Assembly (NCBI RefSeq): GCF_017583065.1
Contig: NZ_JAGEVL010000005.1
Location: 1-64,000, forward strand
Length of the DNA: 64,000 bases
From: Staphylococcus shinii
GTDB lineage: Bacteria; Bacillota; Bacilli; Staphylococcales; Staphylococcaceae
Direction of reading: 5' to 3'
The notes under the pieces are model-generated. The model saw nothing but the letters and a program-made list of their open reading frames with translations. It was not told the origin of the DNA and did no database searches. Made by a program: the position numbers and the translations under genes. Of the stretch, positions 9,101 to 16,697 are shown piece after piece. The stretch's first letter is position 1. Each line of letters begins with the position of its first letter.

Positions 9101-9976
9101 GTGAAAGTAGGATTTATAGGTTTAGGTATTATGGGCAAGCCCATGGTAGAAAATTTATTAAAAGCGAACGTAACTGTTCTTGTTAATGATTTAAATAAAG
9201 AGGCAGAACACGAAGTAGTGATGCGAGGCGCAAATGCTGTTTCAGTACAACAAATGGCTCAACAAGCTGACTATGTTATTACATCATTACCAAATGGTGC
9301 GATAGTAAAGGCTGTTTTATATAGTGGTGAAGATGCAATATTAAAGCAAACAGATATTAAAGTAAAAGCTGTTGTTGATACTAGTTCACTAACGCCTAAT
9401 GAATCATTGGAAATAAGTAAAGTGCTTGAAACAAGACAAGTTAAATATATGGATGCTCCCGTAAGTGGAGGAGAACCTTTAGCTATAACAGGTGAATTAT
9501 CAGTGATGATTGGTTGCGCAGAAACGGATTTACCGGAAGTTCAAAAAGTTTTAGAACCTATTGCTGCATCGGTTATAAGAGTTGGAGACGTTGGTGCTGG
9601 TAGCGTAGTAAAATTAGCAAATCAAATTATAGTTAATACCAATATTGCGGCGCTTTCAGAAGCAGTAGTATTAGCAAAAAAATTTGATATAGATTTAGCA
9701 AATATGTATGAAGCAATTAAAGGTGGTTTAGCAGGTTCTAGTGTAATGGATGCGAAGTTTCCAAAAATGATTGAGGAAGATTATCAACCTGGGGGCACGT
9801 TAAATATAAATTTAAAAGATATGAAGAACGTGAGTTCAACAGCGGATACAGTTGGTCTTACATTACCTATAGCAAATCAAGTGAAAGAAATATATAAATC
9901 AGAAGTTGCTCACGGTAATGGTATGAATGACCATTCTGGCATTATAAAATACTTTGAAAATATAAATAATATGTAG
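9101..9976 (+). CDS. NAD-dependent beta-hydroxyacid dehydrogenase (tetronate/threonate dehydrogenase-like)
   Basis: The protein shows the family hallmarks: an N-terminal Rossmann motif (GFIGLGIMGKPM), the substrate loop DAPVSGGEP near residue 120, and the catalytic-lysine region GAGSVVKLANQI. Related enzymes are tartronate semialdehyde reductase (GarR/GlxR) and L-threonate or D-erythronate dehydrogenase (LtnD). The reading frame is open from GTG 9092, but the AGAAAGGG ribosome binding site (9085-9092) places the real start at GTG 9101, giving 291 residues that begin MKVGFIGLG. The linked DUF1537 kinase and GntP permease make a tetronate-type acid the likeliest substrate. Confidence 0.82.
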   Translation: MKVGFIGLGIMGKPMVENLLKANVTVLVNDLNKEAEHEVVMRGANAVSVQQMAQQADYVITSLPNGAIVKAVLYSGEDAILKQTDIKVKAVVDTSSLTPNESLEISKVLETRQVKYMDAPVSGGEPLAITGELSVMIGCAETDLPEVQKVLEPIAASVIRVGDVGAGSVVKLANQIIVNTNIAALSEAVVLAKKFDIDLANMYEAIKGGLAGSSVMDAKFPKMIEEDYQPGGTLNINLKDMKNVSSTADTVGLTLPIANQVKEIYKSEVAHGNGMNDHSGIIKYFENINNM

Positions 9977-9984
9977 GTGAAAAG

Positions 9985-11361
9985 ATGTTAACTGAACGTT
10001 TAATAAATGAAATGAAGCATGATGTTATTTCAAAAAATCTTAATACTTTTAAATATAAAATTATTGTCCTAGATGACGACCCAACTGGTACTCAAACAGT
10101 AAAAGACTTACCGGTGTATACAGAATGGTCGGAATCGTTAATTGAAGATGGCTTTAAGCAAGAAAACCATATGTTTTATATATTAACGAATTCTAGAGCG
10201 TTAAATGAACAAGAAACAACAGAATTACATCAAGAAATTAGCAGAAATATAGCACGAGTTTCACAACGATTAGATCATCCATACATTGTAATAAGTAGAG
10301 GGGATTCCACACTAAGAGGCCATTTTTATTTAGAGCCGAAAGTCTTGAGTGGAGCTTCAGATGAACAATTTGATGGCGTGTTTTATATACCGGCGTTCTT
10401 TGAAGGTAAACGTTACACATTTGAAGGTGTTCATTACTTAAGAGAAGGCGACACGTATATGCCTGTGTCAGAAAGTGAGTTTGCAAATGATACTACATTT
10501 GGATTTAGTAGTAGAACAATGGCAAGCTTTATTGAAGAAAAAAGTCATGGAGAAATTAATGCTAATGACGTAAAACATATTCGCTTATCACAAATACGTG
10601 AACGTGATGACAAATCAATTAATGAAGTGCTTAGTAGTATTTCAAATTTTGATGCTGTTATTGTCGATGCATTAAATGATGAAGATATGGATTATTTCGT
10701 GTCATGTTTAACTGCATTTTTAGGAAACAATGATAAAAAATTCATGTTTAGAACAGCTGCGTCATTTGTTAAAGCTATGTGTGAAACGCCAGGCGAAATT
10801 ATTAATTTAAATCATTTTAGTAATCAAACTAATGGTGGGCTTATGATTGTAGGATCACATGTTAAAAAAACTTCATCGCAACTTCAACATTTATTAACAA
10901 ATACTAATATTGCGTCCATTGAATTTGATGTGAAAGCAGTAACTACAAATGATTTACAATCGTACATAAACCAACAGATAGAAAAGGTGTCATCGTTTAT
11001 TCAAACGGGGAGAGATGTCGTCGTTTATACTTCAAGAGATGTAATAAAAACAGAAGATTTAACGAATAATTTAAGTATTTCTACGAATATTTCAAATGCA
11101 TTAGTTGGTATTGTACAAGGGTTAAAAGTAAAGCCAAGATTCATTATTGCTAAAGGTGGTATTACTTCTAGCGACGTTGCCACTAAAGGACTGAATATTA
11201 AAAAAGCGTGTGTTATCGGTCAAATAACGCAAGGTGTACCAGTATGGCTAACAGGAGAAGAAGCAAAATATAGTCAAATGCCTTATGTTATTTTCCCAGG
11301 AAATATTGGTGATGAAGATACGTTAACAACTGTATATAAGATGAATACGAAAGAGATATAG
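9985..11361 (+). CDS. Four-carbon acid sugar kinase family protein (DUF1537, OtnK-like)
   Basis: The 458-residue protein begins with the conserved ATP/substrate motif VLDDDPTGTQTV and has SRGDSTLRGHF near residue 107. Its C-terminal half carries VYTSRD and a glycine-rich FIIAKGGITSSDVA motif. These are diagnostic of the PF07005/PF17042 kinases that phosphorylate 3-oxo-tetronates (OtnK/DtnK). It starts 8 nt after the dehydrogenase stop, so the two are co-translated. Known pathways next need a decarboxylase (OtnC) to give dihydroxyacetone phosphate; no such gene is present nearby. Confidence 0.85.
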   Translation: MLTERLINEMKHDVISKNLNTFKYKIIVLDDDPTGTQTVKDLPVYTEWSESLIEDGFKQENHMFYILTNSRALNEQETTELHQEISRNIARVSQRLDHPYIVISRGDSTLRGHFYLEPKVLSGASDEQFDGVFYIPAFFEGKRYTFEGVHYLREGDTYMPVSESEFANDTTFGFSSRTMASFIEEKSHGEINANDVKHIRLSQIRERDDKSINEVLSSISNFDAVIVDALNDEDMDYFVSCLTAFLGNNDKKFMFRTAASFVKAMCETPGEIINLNHFSNQTNGGLMIVGSHVKKTSSQLQHLLTNTNIASIEFDVKAVTTNDLQSYINQQIEKVSSFIQTGRDVVVYTSRDVIKTEDLTNNLSISTNISNALVGIVQGLKVKPRFIIAKGGITSSDVATKGLNIKKACVIGQITQGVPVWLTGEEAKYSQMPYVIFPGNIGDEDTLTTVYKMNTKEI

Positions 11362-11377
11362 AAAGTAGGGGAATTAC

Positions 11378-12739
11378 ATGATGGGAGAATTTTGGCCGTT
11401 AGTTGCTGTTGTGATTGGGGTACTCATATTATTAATGTTAATTATGTGGTTTAAACTTAATACGTTTATTGCACTAATCATTACTTCAATGCTAACTGGT
11501 GTATTACTAGGGATGCCGTTAGATACAATTGTAACTACAATTGAAAAAGGAATGGGTGATACGTTAGGGCATATTGCAATCATTTTTGGATTAGGCTCTA
11601 TATTAGGTAAGTTATTGTCAGATGGCGGCGGCGCTACACGTATTGCCGATACATTAATTAATGTGTTTGGTAAGAAATATGTGACGTGGGCAATGATTAT
11701 CGCGTCATTTATTATTGGGATATCGCTATTCTTGGAAGTAGCATTCGTGTTATTGATTCCTTTAGTATTTACATTAGCTAAAAGAATGCAGATTTCAAAT
11801 TTAACAGTTGGTCTTCCGATGGCAACCTCTATAGCAGTAACACATGGTTTTTTACCACCACATCCAGGCCCAGTTGCAATTTCAGAAGCGGTAAATGCTA
11901 ATATTGGTCATGTATTGATGTATGGCGTTATTATCGGTATACCTTTAGCAATTATTGTTGGAGGTATTTTTCCAAAAATTGCACATAAATTAACACCCGA
12001 AGCTTTTAAAAGAGAAGGCAACCAAGCGGCTGTCGGTGAGTTTAAAGTGTTTGAAAACAAGGATTTACCAAGTTTTGGTATGAGTTTGCTCACGGCTCTA
12101 GCACCTGTTATCTTAATGTTATTAGCTACAATCGTGCAGTTAATTACCGGTAATGGAGACGGAAAAGCAAGCGGTTTTGAAGGATTCATTTACTTTATTG
12201 GAACATCTGTAACTGCAATGTTGATTGCTGTATTATTTGCAATTTATTCTATGGGGGTTAGAAGGAAACAGAGCATGAAACAAATTATGGATACCGTTTC
12301 GAATGCCATTACCCCTATTGCAATGCTCATTCTTATTATTGGTGGTGGCGGAACATTCAAACAGATACTAATTGATGGTGGTGTAGGTGATACCATTTCC
12401 GAGATATTTAAAGGCACTGAAATGTCGCCGCTTATTCTTGCTTGGCTAGCTGCAGCGCTATTACGTACAGCATTAGGGTCAACAACAGTTGCAGCAATTT
12501 CGTCGGTGGGTATTGTTTTACCATTATTACAGTCAACAGACGTAAACATTTCATTAGTCGTTTTAGCCATTGGAGCTGGAAGTATTTTCTGTTCACATGT
12601 GAATGATGCAGGCTTTTGGATGTTTAAAGAATATTTTGGTTTAACTATGAAAGAAACATTTTTAACTTGGACCTTATTAGAGTCCATTTTATCAGTTATA
12701 GGTTTAGGATTAATTTTAATTGTGAATTTTATCGTATAA
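11378..12739 (+). CDS. GntP-family gluconate/sugar-acid permease
   Basis: This 453-residue, very hydrophobic protein has about 12-14 membrane segments and family motifs such as HGFLPPHPGPVA (near residue 155) and the C-terminal SHVNDAGFW. GntP permeases import gluconate, glycerate and related sugar acids with protons. It is the last gene of the operon, 16 nt after the kinase, and presumably brings in the acid processed by the two enzymes. Either of two adjacent ATGs (11378 or 11381) could be used. Confidence 0.88.
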   Translation: MMGEFWPLVAVVIGVLILLMLIMWFKLNTFIALIITSMLTGVLLGMPLDTIVTTIEKGMGDTLGHIAIIFGLGSILGKLLSDGGGATRIADTLINVFGKKYVTWAMIIASFIIGISLFLEVAFVLLIPLVFTLAKRMQISNLTVGLPMATSIAVTHGFLPPHPGPVAISEAVNANIGHVLMYGVIIGIPLAIIVGGIFPKIAHKLTPEAFKREGNQAAVGEFKVFENKDLPSFGMSLLTALAPVILMLLATIVQLITGNGDGKASGFEGFIYFIGTSVTAMLIAVLFAIYSMGVRRKQSMKQIMDTVSNAITPIAMLILIIGGGGTFKQILIDGGVGDTISEIFKGTEMSPLILAWLAAALLRTALGSTTVAAISSVGIVLPLLQSTDVNISLVVLAIGAGSIFCSHVNDAGFWMFKEYFGLTMKETFLTWTLLESILSVIGLGLILIVNFIV

Positions 12740-12745
12740 AATAAA

Positions 12746-12794
12746 AAGAAGAGTGAGACCTCAATCCAGTTTGATTGAAGCCTCGCTCTTTTTT
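12746..12794. terminator. Rho-independent terminator between convergent operons
   Basis: A long imperfect stem (GAGTGAGACCTCAATC pairing with GATTGAAGCCTCGCTC via a few G-U pairs) is followed by T6 on the + strand and preceded by an A-rich tract. It ends the sugar-acid operon and probably the convergent ABC operon too. Confidence 0.8.
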
Positions 12795-12817
12795 ATTATA
12801 AAAAGATTATTAAATGA

Positions 12818-13480
12818 TTAAGTCAGTTGCAAAGTACCATCTTCCATATGATATACACGATCGCAGAATGAAGTTAAACGTTCATCGTGTGTTACAACGA
12901 TACAAGTCTTGTTGTGTTGAACGGTTTGTTCTTTCAAAATATTCATTACTTCCATAGCATTATCTGTATCTAAAGAAGCGGTAGGTTCATCCGCTAATAT
13001 AAGTGAAGGCTTTGTATATAAAGCTTTAGCGATAGCGACACGTTGTTTTTGCCCGCCAGATATCTCACTTGGTAATTTATTTTCTATTACTTTGAGATTA
13101 AGTTGTTCCATAAGTTGGGTATATTCACTTGATGTTAGAACATCCTTTTTTTGTTTTTGTAATAATTTAAATTGCTGTTTTACCGTCAAAAAAGGAACGA
13201 GATTGGTTGCTTGTAAAATGAATCCTATTTCTTGCATACGTGTATTGGATAATGATTTTTGGTTCATCTGTGAAATGTTTTTATTGTTGATGATAATTTC
13301 TCCAGATGTAGGCGTCTGCAATGCGCCTGCCATTGTTAAAAATGTGCTTTTTCCAGAACCAGAAGGCCCTATAATAGCGATAAGTTCATTTTTATCAAAA
13401 TTGACAGTCGTAGGTTTGACAGCTTCAATGGTCTGATTACCATCTTTAAAGTATTTAGTAACATCTTTAAATTCTAGCAT
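12818..13480 (-). CDS. ABC transporter ATP-binding protein (MacB/HrtA-type)
   Basis: The 220-residue protein has the full set of nucleotide-binding motifs: Walker A GPSGSGKST (residues 38-46), signature SGGQKQR, Walker B LILADEP and the switch histidine in VVTHDE. It belongs to the LolD/MacB/HrtA branch that pairs with FtsX-like permeases. The partner permease gene ends 14 bp upstream in the same operon. The substrate may be a lipid, peptide or toxic small molecule. Although HrtA-like in family, no HssR-type repeat was seen upstream, so heme export is not supported. Confidence 0.88.
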   Translation of the reverse strand: MLEFKDVTKYFKDGNQTIEAVKPTTVNFDKNELIAIIGPSGSGKSTFLTMAGALQTPTSGEIIINNKNISQMNQKSLSNTRMQEIGFILQATNLVPFLTVKQQFKLLQKQKKDVLTSSEYTQLMEQLNLKVIENKLPSEISGGQKQRVAIAKALYTKPSLILADEPTASLDTDNAMEVMNILKEQTVQHNKTCIVVTHDERLTSFCDRVYHMEDGTLQLT

Positions 13481-13494
13481 TTAATACCTCCTAG

Positions 13495-14562
13495 TTAACT
13501 AATCGCTTTGAGTGGATCAACTTTTCTAATTGTTAAAATCGAGAAGAGGCTTCCTATAAGTGAAACCATAATAAGTACAATACCGTATATTGCTAATGTA
13601 ACAAAACTAAATTTAATTGGAACCGCATCAGGTAAAAAGAAACCTGTCAATATCGTAAGTGCAAGGCCTATAATTGTGCCAATGAGTGCAATTATAAAAG
13701 TTTGTGATAATACGACTTTTGCTAGATAACCATTTGTGAAACCTTGTGCTTTTAAAACACCAAAGAGATTTGTTTTTTGCAATGTAATGACATATAAAAA
13801 TATAGCAATGACTGTTGCAGAAATTATGAATAAAAATGTAATCATAAAGTTTAAAGTTAGATTTTGTGCTTGGTAACCAGGTAAATTTTCAATGAATTTC
13901 TCAATTTCGATGGCTTCTAAGTCGTTATCTAAAGATTTTTGTTTCCAATTTTTGTCTTTTACTACCACGGCATTTGTTTTATCTTCTGCTAATGATGGAT
14001 TAATGTTTTGGATAGTTTTATCATTTGAAAAAAGTACTGGTGAAGCATTATATTTTGCGCTTTCACTGAATCCTACAATTTTTAATTTTTCGTCTGATTG
14101 CGATAACGTTAACTTATCACCTATCTTGAATCCTTTATCTTTTAAAGTTTTATCGGCAACAACTTCATTTTCGGCGCTTACTTTTTGTCCTTCAATGATT
14201 TTAGGTAGTAAGAAGGTATCAGATTTAACACCAAAAAGAAGCGCATTTTCTTCTTGTTTACCATTTGATACGATAACGCCGGTTTGTTTTAGTGTCGTTT
14301 GTTGTTTATAAGTGTTTTCTACTTTAGATTTGTTGAAGATGGATTGTTCAACTGTCTGATTTGCATCCTTATTTAATACGATTGCATCGGCATCCCATTT
14401 ATCAATAGCTTCTCTATTCATGTTCATCAGACCACTTGCCAAGCCTGATAATAAGAAAAGTAGGTAACTAATCATAATTAATACACCAATGATTAAGCTG
14501 AATTTTAATTTATTACGTTTAATTTCATTCCAAGCTAAAAACATATGTAACCACCTATTCAA
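13495..14562 (-). CDS. ABC transporter permease, FtsX/MacB-like
   Basis: The 355-residue protein has one N-terminal membrane segment (residues 22-45), a large extracellular domain of about 190 residues (TLKQTGVIVSNGK..., FGVKSDTF) and three C-terminal membrane segments, the standard FtsX-family topology. The C-terminal LTIRKVDPLKAIS is a family hallmark. It forms an exporter or mechanotransmission complex with the ATPase downstream. An AGGTGG ribosome binding site precedes the start. A perfect palindrome 28 bp upstream suggests a dedicated repressor that is not encoded in this window. Confidence 0.87.
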   Translation of the reverse strand: MNRWLHMFLAWNEIKRNKLKFSLIIGVLIMISYLLFLLSGLASGLMNMNREAIDKWDADAIVLNKDANQTVEQSIFNKSKVENTYKQQTTLKQTGVIVSNGKQEENALLFGVKSDTFLLPKIIEGQKVSAENEVVADKTLKDKGFKIGDKLTLSQSDEKLKIVGFSESAKYNASPVLFSNDKTIQNINPSLAEDKTNAVVVKDKNWKQKSLDNDLEAIEIEKFIENLPGYQAQNLTLNFMITFLFIISATVIAIFLYVITLQKTNLFGVLKAQGFTNGYLAKVVLSQTFIIALIGTIIGLALTILTGFFLPDAVPIKFSFVTLAIYGIVLIMVSLIGSLFSILTIRKVDPLKAIS

Positions 14563-14589
14563 TTAAGAGTTAAATAAATCAACGGAAAC

Positions 14590-14609
14590 TGTATAAAAAG
14601 ATTTATACA
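14590..14609. promoter_or_regulatory. Palindrome TGTATAAA-N4-TTTATACA upstream of ABC permease gene
   Basis: Two perfect 8-bp inverted half-sites separated by AAGA lie 28 bp upstream of the permease start codon. The geometry is typical of a dimeric TetR/PadR/MarR-type operator. It does not resemble the HssR repeat of hrtAB. Confidence 0.5.
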
Positions 14610-14915
14610 TCAAAATTTAGTTATGTAAGTAAGAAACTATTATTTCTATTTTTGAAAGTTTTCTACATTCATTTTCAAAATAACAATAATTAATTGTATC
14701 TTGTTTTGAAATAAATAACAATCAGACTAAATATTTTAAAATATAAAGCTCAATTTTATAATGCATGAAGTAGATAAGATATACTTCTAACATAGTTAGA
14801 TGAGTTGATATGATAAAATACTCATTTATAATTCCCGTTTTTATATTAGTTTAAAAGTATATACATAAATTTATAAATAAAATAATTAGATAGTGGTTGG
14901 TTTGTTAATCGAACA
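14610..14915. other. AT-rich intergenic stretch, no gene seen
   Basis: These roughly 300 bases separate the ABC permease promoter from the 3' end of the LysE-type gene. No open frame with a plausible ribosome binding site and no strong hairpin was found. Confidence 0.5.
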
Positions 14916-15491
14916 TTATTCTAATAGCATCATAAAGGCCAAGATGACTAGACAAAATGACATACAAATCTTATAGGCAGTATTATATTTTAATAGTATT
15001 TTTTTGAAACAAAGACCTAAAAATGCCCAAGCTACTGCGCCAGAAACACCTATAAATGCGATTGTAACTGTATAGCTCACGGAAGCAAAAATGGTCATAT
15101 CTTGCGTAGTGACATAAGTAACAATTGCGGTTAACACGTAAACGATAGTCTTAGGGTTCATGTATTGAAGGTATAATCCATCACGCAAACGATAAGTATG
15201 GCTCAAGTTAGCATCGCTAGAATTATGTTTGAATACTGAATACGCTAGATATAATAAATAAACAAAACCTACTAATTTTATAATAAATATAAAACTCGTG
15301 AAATAAAGCGTCATATATTCACTAAAAACAAGACATAGAAGTGAAAGAGTTAAAAAACCTAAGCCAATACCTATCAAGAATTTTAACGTGCCTTTAATAC
15401 CTAATCGCAAGCTGCCATCCAAAGCTAATAAATTATTTGGTCCTGGTGTATAACTCATGAAAAATGTATAAATGATAAAAGAAATAAACAA
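14916..15491 (-). CDS. LysE-family amino-acid/metabolite exporter
   Basis: The 191-residue protein has about six membrane segments and the N-terminal LysE/RhtB signature (YTPGPNNLLALDGSLRLG, residues 14-31), with a YMNPKTIVYV motif mid-protein. The family exports amino acids or related small molecules. The frame starts with TTG (15491-15489) behind a GAGGAG ribosome binding site. It is divergent from an XRE-cupin regulator, an arrangement in which the regulator senses a ligand and controls the exporter. Confidence 0.85.
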   Translation of the reverse strand: MFISFIIYTFFMSYTPGPNNLLALDGSLRLGIKGTLKFLIGIGLGFLTLSLLCLVFSEYMTLYFTSFIFIIKLVGFVYLLYLAYSVFKHNSSDANLSHTYRLRDGLYLQYMNPKTIVYVLTAIVTYVTTQDMTIFASVSYTVTIAFIGVSGAVAWAFLGLCFKKILLKYNTAYKICMSFCLVILAFMMLLE

Positions 15492-15542
15492 ATTGCATTC
15501 TCCTCACGATATCCTTTACTATGGAAATATAATGGTAATAAT

Positions 15543-15575
15543 TCCTATGTATAGGATTTATCCTTTTAAAAGGAT
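15543..15575. promoter_or_regulatory. Two adjacent palindromes in the LysE/XRE divergent promoter
   Basis: TCCTATGTATAGGA (15543-15556) is followed directly by the perfect 16-bp palindrome ATCCTTTTAAAAGGAT (15560-15575). The shared half-site (A)TCCT/AGGA(T) and 18-bp centre spacing suggest paired dimer sites for the XRE-cupin regulator. Confidence 0.6.
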
Positions 15576-15619
15576 TTTATATCCGCTAAGTAGGAAAGTC
15601 AATGTAAAAAGGGGCAGTT

Positions 15620-16171
15620 ATGATGGAATTCCATAAAATTGTGGCGAAAAATATTTATTTATATAGAAAGAAAAATAAAATTAGTCTGGAAAAATTATCA
15701 AAACTCACTGGCGTGAGTACATCTTCACTGAATGAAATAGAAAAAGGTAATACAATTCCATCTATTAATACTGTTTGGAAGATTAGTAATGGCCTGAAAT
15801 TGTCATTTAGTAGTCTGATGAGTGAAGCAGAATCTGACTATATACAAGTGAAAAAAGAAGATATCGTACCAGTGACAGAAAATGAAGGGAAATATAGAGT
15901 GTATCCGTATTTCCCATTTGAGAAAAGTAAGTCATTTGAGTTTTTCTACGTTGAGTTAGATCCAGGTGCTACCTTAAATTCTGAACCACATTTAGCTGGG
16001 TCAGAAGAATCAATTATCATTATTGAAGGTCAACTAGAAATGCATTTAGAAAATGAAGTGATTACGTTAAAAGAGAGAGATGCCTTAAGATTTAAATCTG
16101 ATATTACCCACAGCTATATTAATAACAGTGATGATATTACACTCATTTCTATGGTTATAGATTACAAGTAA
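15620..16171 (+). CDS. XRE-family regulator with C-terminal cupin domain
   Basis: The 183-residue protein starts with a helix-turn-helix of the XRE type (ISLEKLSKLTGVSTSSLNEIEKG, residues 19-41; read in parts) and ends with a cupin barrel (PHLAGSEESIIIIEGQ, DALRFKSDITHSY). This architecture is common in regulators that bind a small ligand and control amino-acid or polyamine metabolism. The start is ATG 15620 or 15623 behind AAAGGGGC. It faces the LysE exporter across two palindromes. No other target gene lies next to it. Confidence 0.88.
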   Translation: MMEFHKIVAKNIYLYRKKNKISLEKLSKLTGVSTSSLNEIEKGNTIPSINTVWKISNGLKLSFSSLMSEAESDYIQVKKEDIVPVTENEGKYRVYPYFPFEKSKSFEFFYVELDPGATLNSEPHLAGSEESIIIIEGQLEMHLENEVITLKERDALRFKSDITHSYINNSDDITLISMVIDYK

Positions 16172-16234
16172 AAAGTTGTAGGTTGGTAATGAAAGTATTT
16201 TAGCGCCAATTAATTCTCATAATACAAAATTATC

Positions 16235-16349
16235 ATTTCACTTTATAATATGGTGGTCATATGATTTGCAATGCTAGAATATACGAAAGGTTAATTCTTT
16301 CGATGCATTGTGAATTAATAACGAGATATACAGTGTTATAAAGTGAAAT
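16235..16349. repeat. 115-bp nested inverted-repeat element with ATTTCACTTTATAA ends
   Basis: The ends are perfect 14-bp inverted repeats (ATTTCACTTTATAA, 16235-16248 and 16336-16349). Inside are a further inverted pair (TTGCAATGC with GCATTGTG) and a hairpin CGAAAG-GTTAATT-CTTTCG. It abuts the point where the transposase fragment on the minus strand breaks off. It could be a MITE-like insertion, the fused ends of a deleted element, or a structured RNA. No clear target-site duplication is visible. Confidence 0.55.
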
Positions 16350-16463
16350 TTAAGTTCTATTGTGAATATGTAATTTATCCATAATTTCTTTTGTATGATA
16401 TCTTTTAATTGTCATTTCAATAGTTTTATACTTTGTTTCTAATGAATAAGACACTCTTTTCAT
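16350..16463 (-). pseudogene. 5' fragment of an IS3-family (IS150-like) transposase orfA
   Basis: Starting from ATG at 16463 behind a strong GGAGGTG site, the frame encodes 37 residues (MKRVSYSLETKYKTIEM..., KEIMDKLHIHNRT) before a stop. This resembles the helix-turn-helix N-terminus of IS3-group OrfA proteins in staphylococci. The frame ends exactly where the 115-bp inverted-repeat element begins, so the rest of the transposase has been lost. Family assignment rests on the N-terminal pattern only. Confidence 0.55.
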
Positions 16464-16545
16464 AGAAAAAACACCTCCGTCTGATTCATTTTAAATGAAT
16501 TCAACGAAAGTGCTTTGGTTTTTTCAAATAAATGAAGTCAGTTCA
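16464..16545 (-). mobile_element. Left-end remnant of the same insertion sequence
   Basis: Reading the minus strand, TGAACTGAC at 16545-16537 has the TG start of an IS3-type terminal repeat. It is followed by leader sequence with a palindrome around ATTCATTTTAAATGAAT and then the orfA ribosome binding site. The right end of the element is absent. Confidence 0.4.
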
Positions 16546-16697
16546 TATATTATTTTAATAGAAATTTACGTTTGTTTTTACCCTGAGATTTTTCTTTCTT
16601 AATTTCTTTATTATAATCACCCTGATCTTGTATTTAACGTAATAATACAATGAATCTTTTCAGACATAAGTGATTATTGTAACGTTGCAATTTTATA
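16546..16697. other. Intergenic stretch with a possible degenerate ORF tail
   Basis: On the minus strand a short open stretch (16633-16550) encodes a Lys-rich peptide (QDQGDYNKEIKKEKSQGKN...) ending in a stop, with no start codon. It may be the remnant of a gene destroyed when the IS inserted, or chance. Confidence 0.25.

Noticed and set aside
12818-14562. Assignment of the ABC exporter as heme exporter HrtAB
   Set aside because: The permease N-terminus and the upstream region do not match; no GTTCATATT-type direct repeat precedes it.
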